From: Calothrix sp. NIES-4101
GTDB lineage: Bacteria; Cyanobacteriota; Cyanobacteriia; Cyanobacteriales; Nostocaceae
NCBI GenBank assembly: GCA_004296455.1
Contig: AP018280.1
Coordinates: forward strand, 434,001-498,000
Reading direction: 5' to 3'
Length of the DNA: 64,000 bases
Shown: positions 56,263-64,000 of the stretch, piece by piece
Numbering within the stretch: the stretch's first letter is position 1
Layout of the letters: the number at the start of each line of letters is the position of its first letter
The notes under the pieces: generated by a model
What the model saw: the letters and a program-made list of their open reading frames with translations, nothing else
Told to the model about the DNA's origin: nothing
Databases searched by the model: none
Translations under genes and position numbers: made by a program

Positions 56263-56550
56263 TTACTTTTGTTCATTTCCACCTGTAATGTTGAAATCTT
56301 TAGAACAAAGCCCTAAAGCAGCAAGACCACCAGAAGCAATATATTTACATACTTGAACTATGGCTGCTTGTTCTCCACCAAAAGTACTGGGAGAGAATGC
56401 CACAAAGCCAGTAAAGGAGAGAGTAAGACCAATAGCAGTGGTTTTCCAGTTCTTCAAGAATGTTTTCGATTCCATTTTTGCTGGAGTCGAAACTTGAATA
56501 GATTCTCCTTGGGATTGAGAGATTGAAGAAGGGATGAGTGAGTCTGACAT
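56263..56550 (-). CDS. Small holin-like membrane protein, tandem copy 2
   Basis: A 95-residue paralogue of 55867-56133. The cores differ at a few positions (GLTLSF for GITLSF, AAIVQVCKYIA for APLVQVSRYIT, GLCSKD for GICSKD), and its N-tail is seven residues longer. The pair is 129 bases apart in tandem. The near identity of the core and weaker match of the tails suggest recent duplication. Confidence 0.7.
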   Translation of the reverse strand: MSDSLIPSSISQSQGESIQVSTPAKMESKTFLKNWKTTAIGLTLSFTGFVAFSPSTFGGEQAAIVQVCKYIASGGLAALGLCSKDFNITGGNEQK

Positions 56551-56915
56551 AAGTAAATTTTCCTTGATTTCGAGAATTTAGATGTGATGAAGATGACGTA
56601 AGATTTCCGATATCGATAACATTAATTCGCTGTTCTTATACATTAATCAAGTCATTGATATTTGATTCCAGAAAATTGCATGAATAGATTTAGCGATTAA
56701 AAGTTGTGGTAGTCATAATTTCTCCAGATTCTGTTTAAACTATTGTTTGTGTGAAATCTAAACTATTAAATCAGTTTGATTTACATTCATTCCTGAATTA
56801 AATGCCAACAAAATTAACTTATTCAGTCATGAGATATCAAAACCTTGATGAATAGGCTGTTCTAACTCAAAATTACGTGCATCTGTACTAACAAAAATCC
56901 CAAAATAGGCGATCG
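56551..56915. other. Intergenic region, nothing recognised
   Basis: About 365 AT-rich bases upstream of the tandem small genes, expected to hold their promoter. No RNA gene or repeat was found. Confidence 0.3.
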
Positions 56916-57464
56916 CTAACGAGAAAATCGCAATTCTGTTTTCAGATTCCAGCGCTTACCATCATGCAGAAGTAAGGCGATATTTTCTACCGTAAAATCA
57001 AAATACAATTCTCTATTTTCGTATTTTTGCCAAGCCAATTTAAAATTCTGCTTCGTTAAATCTCGAAAAGCAACAGTCAGATGTGGCGCAAATTCTCTAT
57101 TCTGAGATTTTTGGTCGAGAATACCGCAAACTATTTGCATATAACTCATTAAATCTGCCTGTAACTGGATTAATTCTGGTGTTTTGACTACATCAATAAA
57201 AATTACATGTGCTGCAAATGCAGAAAAATTCTTGAGCTTGATGGAAAAACATTTTTGAATATTGGCAAAATCTTGAAGTTTCAATTCCAACGTCGAAATA
57301 TCATGTAAATCCCACGTAAATGGAGGTTGTAGCGTAATGTGTGGGGGTGATTTCTGTGCCGCACTACTAGCATAATTGTCGGCAAAATCCTGTTTCACTT
57401 GATTGGTAAAGTCTTGAATATGCTGCGGTGGTATAATGGCGATGAAAAAGCGTTTTAGTTCCAT
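56916..57464 (-). CDS. 2'-5' RNA ligase / cyclic phosphodiesterase family protein
   Basis: A member of the 2H phosphoesterase superfamily, acting on RNA ends or cyclic nucleotides; the true substrate is unknown. It has 182 residues. The two catalytic HxT motifs are visible in PPHITLQPPF (near residue 41) and in PHLTVAFRDL (near 127). The start MELKRFFIAIIPP is typical of the family. It stands alone, divergent from the YciI gene by 99 bases. Confidence 0.87.
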   Translation of the reverse strand: MELKRFFIAIIPPQHIQDFTNQVKQDFADNYASSAAQKSPPHITLQPPFTWDLHDISTLELKLQDFANIQKCFSIKLKNFSAFAAHVIFIDVVKTPELIQLQADLMSYMQIVCGILDQKSQNREFAPHLTVAFRDLTKQNFKLAWQKYENRELYFDFTVENIALLLHDGKRWNLKTELRFSR

Positions 57465-57563
57465 TGTTTTGAGTCATTGATCCTAACTTCATTACCTTAC
57501 AGGATGATTATACTGAGGAGATAAAATCAAAATATCCCCAAATCATCAGATCACGACAATAAA

Positions 57564-57830
57564 ATGCCAATTTTCGTCAAAATTGAAGAGGGTATCGTCG
57601 ATAAACCCAAATTTGATCAGCACGTACCTGCCCATAAAGTTTACGTACAAGGATTAATTGCACGCGGACACAAAGCACGAACCGGCTACTGGGCTGTTCG
57701 GGGAGGAGGAATGATGATTTTTGAGGCTGCTTCAATGGCTGAAGCCCAAGCAATTATTGCCGAAGACCCCTTAGTTAAAAACGGTTGTGTTAATTATCAA
57801 CTGTATGAGTGGCGAATTGTTATGGAGTAA
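57564..57830 (+). CDS. YciI family protein
   Basis: A small 88-residue ferredoxin-like fold protein of the YciI/YCII family, a possible dehalogenase- or hydrolase-like enzyme with no assigned role here. Signs are FVKIEEGIVDKPKFDQHVPA, then HKVYVQGLIARGHKARTGYW and AEAQAIIAEDPLVKNGCVNY. The conserved His is in DQHVPAHKVY. It is just upstream of the SRP RNA gene on the same strand. Confidence 0.85.
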   Translation: MPIFVKIEEGIVDKPKFDQHVPAHKVYVQGLIARGHKARTGYWAVRGGGMMIFEAASMAEAQAIIAEDPLVKNGCVNYQLYEWRIVME

Positions 57831-57869
57831 TCTGCACAACCTCAATTTTCATGCTATGATTAGTGATAA

Positions 57870-57966
57870 GTGGCTGGAACTGTGCGGCTACAACGCCTAA
57901 ACTTTGTCAGGACCGGAAGGTAGCAGCAATACAGGATGCTTGTAGTAGGCTTAGTCTCCGGTCACC
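57870..57966 (+). ncRNA. ffs: Small signal recognition particle RNA (4.5S)
   Basis: The apical domain CAGGACCGGAAGGTAGCAGC is the universal SRP hairpin with its symmetric and asymmetric internal loops. The outer arms GTGGCTGGA (57870-57878) and TCCGGTCAC (57957-57965) pair with G-U. The total of about 97 nt fits the small bacterial type. Confidence 0.96.
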
Positions 57967-58011
57967 CCAAGAATTTCCCTACATTTATAAACGTAAGCGA
58001 GCAGGTAAGTA

Positions 58012-58401
58012 ATGCCTGGTTTTGGAGATTTAGTACAAAAAGCGTTTTACCTTGGTGTTGGTTTAGCATCCTACGCTGGAGAAAAGGCAGGTAGCAAACT
58101 ATCAGAAATGCGATCGCAAGTCCAAAAACTTGCGGATGAGATGGTGGCACGCGGCGAAATGAGTACCGAAGAAGCTCGCCGTCTCGTTGAAGAAATGATG
58201 AAGCAGGCACAGCAGCAACAGGTTTCCGAAGCTGAAAGTAATAGCGAGAATCAAGCCTCTACATCCTCAGAGCCTCGTCGGATTGAAATTTTAGATGATG
58301 AACAATCATCCTCACCAGAAGTTCCTAATGACGAAGTAGATAAATTGCGCGACAAAGTTAAACAAATGCAGGAAGAATTACGTCGCTTGCAGCATGATTA
58401 A
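58012..58401 (+). CDS. Phasin-like / coiled-coil protein, cyanobacterial
   Basis: A 129-residue protein. The N-terminal part MPGFGDLVQKAFYLGVGLAS is hydrophobic and amphipathic. A long helix follows with EKAGSKLSEMRSQVQKLADE and MSTEEARRLVEEMMKQAQQQ (residues 22-65), like the phasin-like PHA-granule family. The end is an acidic linker and a coiled coil (VDKLRDKVKQMQEELRRLQ). It follows the SRP RNA by 45 bases. Function is not known. Confidence 0.75.
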   Translation: MPGFGDLVQKAFYLGVGLASYAGEKAGSKLSEMRSQVQKLADEMVARGEMSTEEARRLVEEMMKQAQQQQVSEAESNSENQASTSSEPRRIEILDDEQSSSPEVPNDEVDKLRDKVKQMQEELRRLQHD

Positions 58402-58695
58402 CTACTTAGTGTATTCCTGCTTATAATTGATAAATTAAACAATTAACTAGAAATTTATATACATTGAGAAACTTTAGGCTATTGTGAGAATAGTATAGTT
58501 AAATTAGATAAATTAGAGTGTATGCCAATCCGGCACATAGCTTCCTACTATATTTGGTTTAATCATTATTGTAGAAAACCGATCTTCTTAAACGTTAGCA
58601 CTGTTCCCAATAGGTTTTTTCCTTTTTGCGAATATGTATAGATAGCGTTTCTCGTGATTATTTTCCCGCGAATAGCCAGCGAGGATTTGAAAGAT

Positions 58696-59100
58696 ATGGA
58701 AAATTGGCAAAAGGATTTTTGGGAAATGATGCAAACATTCGCTGATGAAGCTGAGCGTTTCTTTGCAGAAATGACAGAAATGGTAGACACTCTTTTTGAT
58801 TTTACAGAAGACTTAGGTGAGCAAGTGCAGAATGCAATTTCTGCCGAAGTTGACCAGTATTTACAGGACACAGAATCATTATTACATGAGGTGTATTGGG
58901 AATTAGATGACCTTCCTGTAGATGGTTTAGACTCAGCTTTCCCCTATTCAGTAGAAGCGACGAGTGAAAAAAATCCTGCTTGTATTGGTTGTAAGCATTA
59001 CCACGGCAATGCTTATGGTGGGAATTTGTTAGTTTGCGGTATGCATCCTAGTGGTTACGAAGACATCATTTGTCCCGATTGGGAAGCCGAAGAAAGTTAG
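58696..59100 (+). CDS. Conserved protein with a four-cysteine C-terminal motif
   Basis: A 134-residue protein from ATG 58696 (MENWQKDFWEMMQTFADEAE), with a GAGGA box upstream; an in-frame GTG lies at 58654. The first 80 residues are acidic amphipathic helix. The end has CIGCKHYHGNAYGG, LVCGMHPSGYEDIICPDWE: four Cys and two His that could hold zinc or an iron-sulfur cluster. I know no function. It lies 96 bases upstream of queF on the same strand. Confidence 0.7.
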   Translation: MENWQKDFWEMMQTFADEAERFFAEMTEMVDTLFDFTEDLGEQVQNAISAEVDQYLQDTESLLHEVYWELDDLPVDGLDSAFPYSVEATSEKNPACIGCKHYHGNAYGGNLLVCGMHPSGYEDIICPDWEAEES

Positions 59101-59196
59101 ATTTTCAATGCATGATTTCGTCTTTCATTGTTCTAATTAGTTTAGGATATATGGGAGGAAGTTTTGACGAAATAGTTAGAGTATATATTGCCACTT

Positions 59197-59622
59197 ATGA
59201 GTAGTTCTTCATCTGAAATTACAACACCAGCCATTCAAGAAATACCTGTTCCAGAGATGAAGTATGGGGAACGGGAAATCCAAGAAGGAAAACTAATTAC
59301 ATTCCCGAACCCACGTATTGGGAGACGGTATAATATAGATATTACTCTACCTGAATTTACGTGTAAATGCCCATTCTCTGGATATCCTGACTTCGCGACA
59401 ATTTATATTAGCTACATTCCTAATGAAAAAGTTGTCGAGCTAAAAGCCTTGAAACTATATATTAATAGTTATCGCGATCGCTACATTTCCCATGAAGAAT
59501 CAGCAAACCAAATTCTCGATGATTTTGTTGCTGCTTGTGACCCGTTAGAAGCAACTGTAAAAACGGACTTTACTCCACGGGGTAACGTGCATACAGTTGT
59601 GGAAGTTAAACATATAAAGTAA
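59197..59622 (+). CDS. queF: NADPH-dependent 7-cyano-7-deazaguanine reductase QueF
   Basis: QueF reduces preQ0 to preQ1 in queuosine tRNA modification. The frame opens at TTG 59188, but ATG 59197 (MSSSSSEITTPAIQEIPVPE) is preferred, giving 141 residues, the short unimodular type. The active-site Cys is in TCKCPFSGYPDFATIYISY (near residue 57), followed by VVELKALKLYINSYRD and the Arg in FTPRGNVHTV. No preQ1 riboswitch was recognised in the upstream 96 bases. Confidence 0.95.
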   Translation: MSSSSSEITTPAIQEIPVPEMKYGEREIQEGKLITFPNPRIGRRYNIDITLPEFTCKCPFSGYPDFATIYISYIPNEKVVELKALKLYINSYRDRYISHEESANQILDDFVAACDPLEATVKTDFTPRGNVHTVVEVKHIK

Positions 59623-59649
59623 TTAGTCATTCCTGATGTGAGTCAATAG

Positions 59650-59684
59650 CTATTAGCCAAGAGTTGATCATTAGTGGCTAATAG
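59650..59684. terminator. Bidirectional terminator between queF and ccs1
   Basis: A perfect 10-bp stem CTATTAGCCA / TGGCTAATAG with a 15-base loop is followed by TAATTTTCTCGTTTTT. It lies 27 bases past the queF stop and 49 bases before the end of ccs1. Confidence 0.8.
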
Positions 59685-59733
59685 TAATTTTCTCGTTTTT
59701 AAAAATCTGTTTCTAACCAGATAAAAATCAAAA

Positions 59734-61149
59734 TCAAACATTAGGTGACAGCGATTTATCGTTAATAGCACCGTTGCTTGTTGCAGATACATCCAGCAAA
59801 TTTAAAACCTCCAAAACTTCTTTTTCAAAAGCAACTTGGGCACGATTAGTTTTACCACCAACGTACAAACGACCTTCTTTCTGTAACGCCCAAATCTGCG
59901 AATGCGAAAAATAACTCATCGCCACACCTGTCATCAAAATCGCAAAACCACTATAAACAATGGGGATACCTGGATCAGCTTTAATTTGCAACCCGGTACT
60001 ACCAATGATATCTATTAACTTTAATGTCACACCATTGACTTGAGTAGACATACCTGTGCGTACCGTATCGGCAAGTTTTCCCTTAGCATCGTAAATCAAT
60101 GCCATACCTTGTAAATCCTTTGCCAATAATGCAGCACCCTCACTTAAATCGGTTTTTGTGGGAATCCAGGCTCCCCAAATTCTACCTTTCCCATTAGTTT
60201 CCAGAGGTGCCATTGGTAATTGGAAAACAGGGCTATTATTAATCTGAACTTTAACGCCAGAAATACCCCAGTCGGTTTGATAAAAGGTAACTCCTTGATG
60301 ACGCAAAGGTTGATTGACGAAAATGGTTTTTTGTTTTACTTCTTTACCCTGAGCATCTAAAACTGACATTGCCGAATAAAACTGGTCAATACCACCAGAA
60401 GCTGTATAATCAATCCAAAAACGATTGACATGCACAGACCAATTTTTGGGGATTTGGGAATTAGCAAAAGGGCCTGCGTCAATAATATTTTTGACCTGAA
60501 AAGTTTCGCCACTCGGAACCATTTCTTGGGCAATAAAGCCAGTCATTGCGCCAAAAATAGACCCCAACAAAGTGACAACAATCCCAATGTGAACAATAAT
60601 TGGTCCAATCCTGCCAACTATTCCTTTTCGAGCATAAAGGATATTGCTTTTATCTTCTTCTTGAAAAACCTGGTATTTCCGCTTTTTTAAAATTTCTGGT
60701 AAATTATTCAACAGCAATTCATTATCAAATTCTGCACTCAATGCCAGCTTTTGAAATTGTCGAGGTTGGTCATAAAATTTCCAGCGACGGGCAGCTTTTA
60801 GGGCTGGTAATTGCCGGGTAAAAGTACATGCTGTTAAGCTGGTGCCAAATAATACTAATAATGCTAAAAACCACCAAGTTCGGTAAACGTGGTCTAAGCC
60901 AGTAAAGAGAATAAACTTCCAAGTCAGAAAACCAAATAAAGCTGGATGTTCGGGATAATTGCCTTGGTAAAAGGCTGCTGATTGACCTTGTTCGATAACA
61001 GTACCAGTAATACTAAAGACTGCGATCGCTAATAACATGACAATTGCTAGTCTTAAGTCAGTCAATATAGGTAATAAATCTTGACGTAGAGAACTATTTA
61101 AAATAGATAGCCAGTTTGATTTTTTTTCCGGTGTGTTATCAGCAGTCAT
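59734..61149 (-). CDS. ccs1: Cytochrome c biogenesis protein Ccs1/ResB
   Basis: Part of system II cytochrome c maturation; with CcsA it carries heme across the membrane and helps attach it to apocytochromes in the lumen. It has 471 residues. Hydrophobic segments lie near 28-48, 76-105, 175-200 and 410-430, with a large lumenal domain between the last two. The N-terminal [20 protein letters not shown] and the segment [20 protein letters not shown] are typical ResB motifs. It is 224 bases downstream of ccdA on the same strand. Confidence 0.92.
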   Translation of the reverse strand: MTADNTPEKKSNWLSILNSSLRQDLLPILTDLRLAIVMLLAIAVFSITGTVIEQGQSAAFYQGNYPEHPALFGFLTWKFILFTGLDHVYRTWWFLALLVLFGTSLTACTFTRQLPALKAARRWKFYDQPRQFQKLALSAEFDNELLLNNLPEILKKRKYQVFQEEDKSNILYARKGIVGRIGPIIVHIGIVVTLLGSIFGAMTGFIAQEMVPSGETFQVKNIIDAGPFANSQIPKNWSVHVNRFWIDYTASGGIDQFYSAMSVLDAQGKEVKQKTIFVNQPLRHQGVTFYQTDWGISGVKVQINNSPVFQLPMAPLETNGKGRIWGAWIPTKTDLSEGAALLAKDLQGMALIYDAKGKLADTVRTGMSTQVNGVTLKLIDIIGSTGLQIKADPGIPIVYSGFAILMTGVAMSYFSHSQIWALQKEGRLYVGGKTNRAQVAFEKEVLEVLNLLDVSATSNGAINDKSLSPNV

Positions 61150-61373
61150 TTGATTACGTTTTTTTGATTTTAAATTTTTGATTTTAAATTTTGGAGTTAA
61201 TCCAAGAATTTATTTTACATATTTTGACATATTTATTGATAGATTTTTCGCGATCATCCTCCCCCTAAATATCTTTGATATCTGTGATGATTGGTTGAGA
61301 AAAGATATATAGGGATTGATTTAATCACAAACAACCCTGTTTATCTACCCTGATTGTTTGGAAACTACATAGT

Positions 61374-62108
61374 TTAATTGGTGGGAATTCGAGAAAGCAA
61401 AGAAAACACACCGAATCCTATTAGCAAAACCCCACTCACAGAATTAATCCATCCCGACCAACGACGTAATTCTAGTATCTTTTTAATTGAGGCTGTAAAA
61501 GTACCTGCCAAAATTAATGGCACGACATAGCCTAAAGTGTAGGCCAACAGTAGCACCCCACCCATAAATAAATTTTGTTGCTTGGCAACCCATCCCAAAA
61601 TACTAGCCAGAACGGGTGTACTACAAGGAGAAGCGACTAACCCGAAACTCAAACCAATACAATAGGCACGTACACCTTGAGGTAATTCTTCCGAAATCCA
61701 ATCCGTACTGCCAAAAGATGGGAATTGTATTGGTAAAGCTTCCAGCAAATTTAATCCCATGATAATTGCCAGAATACTAACAATAATTGGTAAACCGATT
61801 CCGACTTGACCGTAGACTTTACCAAAAGCGGCGGCAATTATACCCAGAATCGCCATTGTACTTGCTAAACCCAAGGAGAACCAAGTGGATTGTGCTGCGG
61901 CTTGGAGTCGGCTTTTGGCTTCGTATCCACCAATGTAGCCGATGGTGATTGGCAACATGGATAACATACAGGGTGTCAGACTGGTAAATAAACCAGCTAA
62001 AAATATCACACCAACACTGATTAAACTAAGATGTGTCAGTTGGCTGACGACAATTTTATCGGCAAAATTTTCAAGTTGATAAAGTTGAGTTTGCAGAGTT
62101 TCCAGCAT
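61374..62108 (-). CDS. ccdA: Thiol-disulfide transporter CcdA
   Basis: CcdA moves reducing equivalents across the thylakoid or cell membrane to reduce apocytochrome c cysteines before heme attachment. It has 244 residues and about six helices. The redox Cys pair is visible: TPCMLSMLPITIGYIGG (near residue 47) and ASPCSTPVLAS (near 160). It sits upstream of ccs1, together forming most of system II maturation. CcsA is not in the window. Confidence 0.93.
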   Translation of the reverse strand: MLETLQTQLYQLENFADKIVVSQLTHLSLISVGVIFLAGLFTSLTPCMLSMLPITIGYIGGYEAKSRLQAAAQSTWFSLGLASTMAILGIIAAAFGKVYGQVGIGLPIIVSILAIIMGLNLLEALPIQFPSFGSTDWISEELPQGVRAYCIGLSFGLVASPCSTPVLASILGWVAKQQNLFMGGVLLLAYTLGYVVPLILAGTFTASIKKILELRRWSGWINSVSGVLLIGFGVFSLLSRIPTN

Positions 62109-62255
62109 GGTGTTTTTAGGGATAAAAATGCTTGCCCTGCATGAATTCTAGCGTAATTACTTTACCTTCGCTGATGATTGGGAGACAAAAAGAATCAATA
62201 TCTGCAAACAGCAGTCGTCTGGGAATACATTATTCAGTCAGGAATTCCCAATTCC

Positions 62256-62711
62256 CTAACCCAAAGTCTGTATTTCCTCTGCCACCCGTTTCAGTCGTTG
62301 TAGTTGAGCTTGCATATCTTGTTTTGTCCATTTTTCTGCGAATGTCTTGAAACCCCAGCTAACTAAGGGGTTAGATGGTACAAACTCAAAACGATTGATT
62401 AAGCAAGTGCCTTGTTGTTGAGGTTGACATTCCCAACGATCGCGTCCTTGAAAAAATCCCTCAAATTCCCATACTACCAAGCCCGGTTCTCGTTCCACAA
62501 CGGTACTATTTAATGTCGGTTTGACTAAAGGTATTGCAATTACAAACCGACTTTTTCCGCCGATATTGGTGTTCCAATCACCGACGGGATAACAATGTAA
62601 GGCTGGATTGAGCCAACGATGCATCAATGATAGATCGGTAATACAGCGTTCGACTGTGCTAGCAGAGGCATTAATTTGAACTGATTGCTCGAAAAATTGT
62701 GTGGTAGCCAT
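62256..62711 (-). CDS. SRPBCC family protein
   Basis: A START/Bet v1-like helix-grip fold protein of 151 residues that could bind a lipid or polyketide-type ligand; its role is unknown. Signs are the first strand FFEQSVQINASASTVERCIT, a middle WNTNIGGKSRFVIAIPLVKP, and the long C-terminal helix KWTKQDMQAQLQRLKRVAEE. It is placed between rlmN and ccdA, with 78 and 147 base gaps, so operon membership is unsure. Confidence 0.85.
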   Translation of the reverse strand: MATTQFFEQSVQINASASTVERCITDLSLMHRWLNPALHCYPVGDWNTNIGGKSRFVIAIPLVKPTLNSTVVEREPGLVVWEFEGFFQGRDRWECQPQQQGTCLINRFEFVPSNPLVSWGFKTFAEKWTKQDMQAQLQRLKRVAEEIQTLG

Positions 62712-62788
62712 TGCAATTTCAATTTGAGCTTACCTATGATTTAGTGTACTGGGAAAGCTGCGATTCCGGGAATTTTAAGTCCGACTTT

Positions 62789-63856
62789 CTATACATTGGC
62801 TTTTTTTTGGCTGCGAAGTTGTCCACAAGCTGCGTCAGCATCCAAACCACGTGAATAACGAACACTAACAGCTATATTTTGCTGTTTTAGAATGGCGACA
62901 AAACCGTTAATGCGATCGCTACTGGGACGTTGATAATCAACTTCACTGATGGGGTTATAGGGAATTAAATTTACATGGGTCTGGAATCCCCGTAAATGCT
63001 TTGCTAGCTGCATTGCATGTTCTGGTAAGTCATTCACACCTGCGAGCAAAACATATTCAAATGTGACACGTCTTCCTGTAATTTCCACATACTCGCGACA
63101 TTCCGTAAATAAATCTCGAAGGGGGTAAGCACGAGCGCTGGGAATTAACTGTTCGCGAAGTCCTTGGTTTGGTGCATGGAGACTCACAGCCAGGGTGACT
63201 TGGAGATTTTCGCGGGCAAGTAGACGAATGCGATCGCGAATGCCAACTGTTGATAAAGTAATGTTACGCTGTCCAATACCGACATCTTGATTGAGACAAC
63301 GAATTGCGTCCAGTACACTCTCGGTATTGAGCAATGGTTCGCCCATACCCATAAATACAATATTGCTTACCCGACGCTGGAAGTCCTCTTGAACCGTCAA
63401 TACTTGATCGACTATTTCATGTCGTCCTAGGTTTCGTTGAAAACCGCCTTTGCCTGTTGCACAAAAATCGCAAGCCATGGGACAACCAACTTGCGTTGAG
63501 ACGCACACCGTCAAGCGATTATCGCTGGGAATGCCAACGGTTTCCACAATTTGCCCGTCAGCCAGTTGTAACAAGTATTTGATTGTGCCGTCTGAAGCTA
63601 CTGAACGATAATGTTCTGTGGAACGCCCAATTGCAATTTCCGCGAGTTCGCTCCTCCACTGTTTCGAGAAAACCGAAATATCTGTCAAGTAACGAACACC
63701 TTTGTGATAAATCCAATCGTGTAATTGTTTTCCTCGATAGCTAGGTTGTCCTTGTTGTTGCACCCAAGTTGTTAATTCATTTAGAGATGCACCCAATAAT
63801 GGTGGAATAGATTGAGGCTTGGCGCAAATGTCAAACTGAGATAATACAGAAGTCAT
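62789..63856 (-). CDS. rlmN: 23S rRNA (adenine2503-C2)-methyltransferase RlmN
   Basis: Radical SAM enzyme that methylates C2 of A2503 in 23S rRNA and A37 in some tRNAs. It has 355 residues. The cluster motif CX3CX2C is seen in [20 protein letters not shown] (near residue 125). [16 protein letters not shown] and [11 protein letters not shown] follow. The second catalytic Cys is in the C-terminal [11 protein letters not shown]. The N-terminal helical domain includes [20 protein letters not shown]. The start ATG is at 63856. Confidence 0.96.
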   Translation of the reverse strand: MTSVLSQFDICAKPQSIPPLLGASLNELTTWVQQQGQPSYRGKQLHDWIYHKGVRYLTDISVFSKQWRSELAEIAIGRSTEHYRSVASDGTIKYLLQLADGQIVETVGIPSDNRLTVCVSTQVGCPMACDFCATGKGGFQRNLGRHEIVDQVLTVQEDFQRRVSNIVFMGMGEPLLNTESVLDAIRCLNQDVGIGQRNITLSTVGIRDRIRLLARENLQVTLAVSLHAPNQGLREQLIPSARAYPLRDLFTECREYVEITGRRVTFEYVLLAGVNDLPEHAMQLAKHLRGFQTHVNLIPYNPISEVDYQRPSSDRINGFVAILKQQNIAVSVRYSRGLDADAACGQLRSQKKANV

Positions 63857-64000
63857 GGTAGTTTTTAGGAACGAGTGAGAAGTTAGGAGTTGAAAGTACA
63901 GGGATTATACTATCCTAAAATTTTTTGTCCAGACTGGAACGTGATTTATTAATTGAAAAAATTAACACTAAGACCTAGTTTTGCGATCAAATCGAAAATT
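63857..64000. other. End of window, no gene
   Basis: These 144 bases should hold the rlmN promoter (minus strand). Nothing else was seen. Confidence 0.3.

Noticed and set aside
1-64000. tRNA or rRNA genes
   Set aside because: No GGTTC-A-ANNC T-loop with a matching acceptor stem and no rRNA-like stretch were recognised; a tRNAscan run would settle it.

Overview
The window is chromosomal DNA of a filamentous, heterocyst-forming cyanobacterium (order Nostocales). Evidence: the HIP1 octamer GCGATCGC recurs throughout. An allophycocyanin-type core subunit (apcF), a CrtO-type carotenoid ketolase, a GifA-type glutamine synthetase inhibitor, Rubisco activase with an RbcS-like tail, system II cytochrome c maturation genes and the heterocyst genes hetC and hetP are all present. 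The genus cannot be fixed from this sequence alone.

Layout. 1-2.6 kb: 3'-truncated dnaK and grpE (minus strand). 2.9-7.7 kb: type IV pilus motor genes pilB, pilT, pilC. 7.9-12.1 kb: an unknown protein, crtO, a Nudix hydrolase and an APH-fold kinase. 12.1-17.6 kb: a mobile-element pile-up. A bile acid:Na+ symporter family gene is split by an IS4-like element that itself carries two small palindromic insertions. Next to it a second IS is split by a third, apparently intact, IS4-family element. Exact target duplications can be read for both clean insertions, and both interrupted frames close perfectly when the insert is removed in silico. 17.8-23.9 kb: hemJ, a MAPEG protein, a DUF6671-type protein, an acyltransferase, a putative nuclease, an FkbM methyltransferase and apcF. 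24.3-26.2 kb: glnA facing gifA, with a palindromic NtcA site in front of gifA. 26.3-29.3 kb: a LysR regulator divergent from an SDR-MFS pair.

29.3-33.3 kb is accessory. A large AAA+ ATPase with a probable restriction-endonuclease-like domain lies between the MFS gene and a decayed second copy of that gene's 3' end, followed by two convergent paralogous secreted proteins. 33.7-36.2 kb encodes a GH116 glycosidase. 37.0-44.5 kb is the heterocyst locus: hetC (peptidase-containing ABC exporter), a HetR-type inverted repeat, a shortened HlyD-like membrane protein, hetP, a parvulin-like protein and a GTG-started 71-residue protein closed by a terminator. The HlyD-like and PPIase-like genes suggest that HetC works in a secretion apparatus, which is inference.

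44.7-64 kb is mostly housekeeping: GNAT, ruvX, a DUF3727 protein, a YqeG-type phosphatase, proB, a lipoprotein, a seven-bladed WD40 protein, a DUF2141 protein, rca, two tandem holin-like small proteins, a LigT-like protein, a YciI protein, the SRP RNA, a phasin-like protein, a four-cysteine protein, queF, ccs1 and ccdA, an SRPBCC protein and rlmN. All calls rest on reading the sequence and on recall of protein families; no database search was run.
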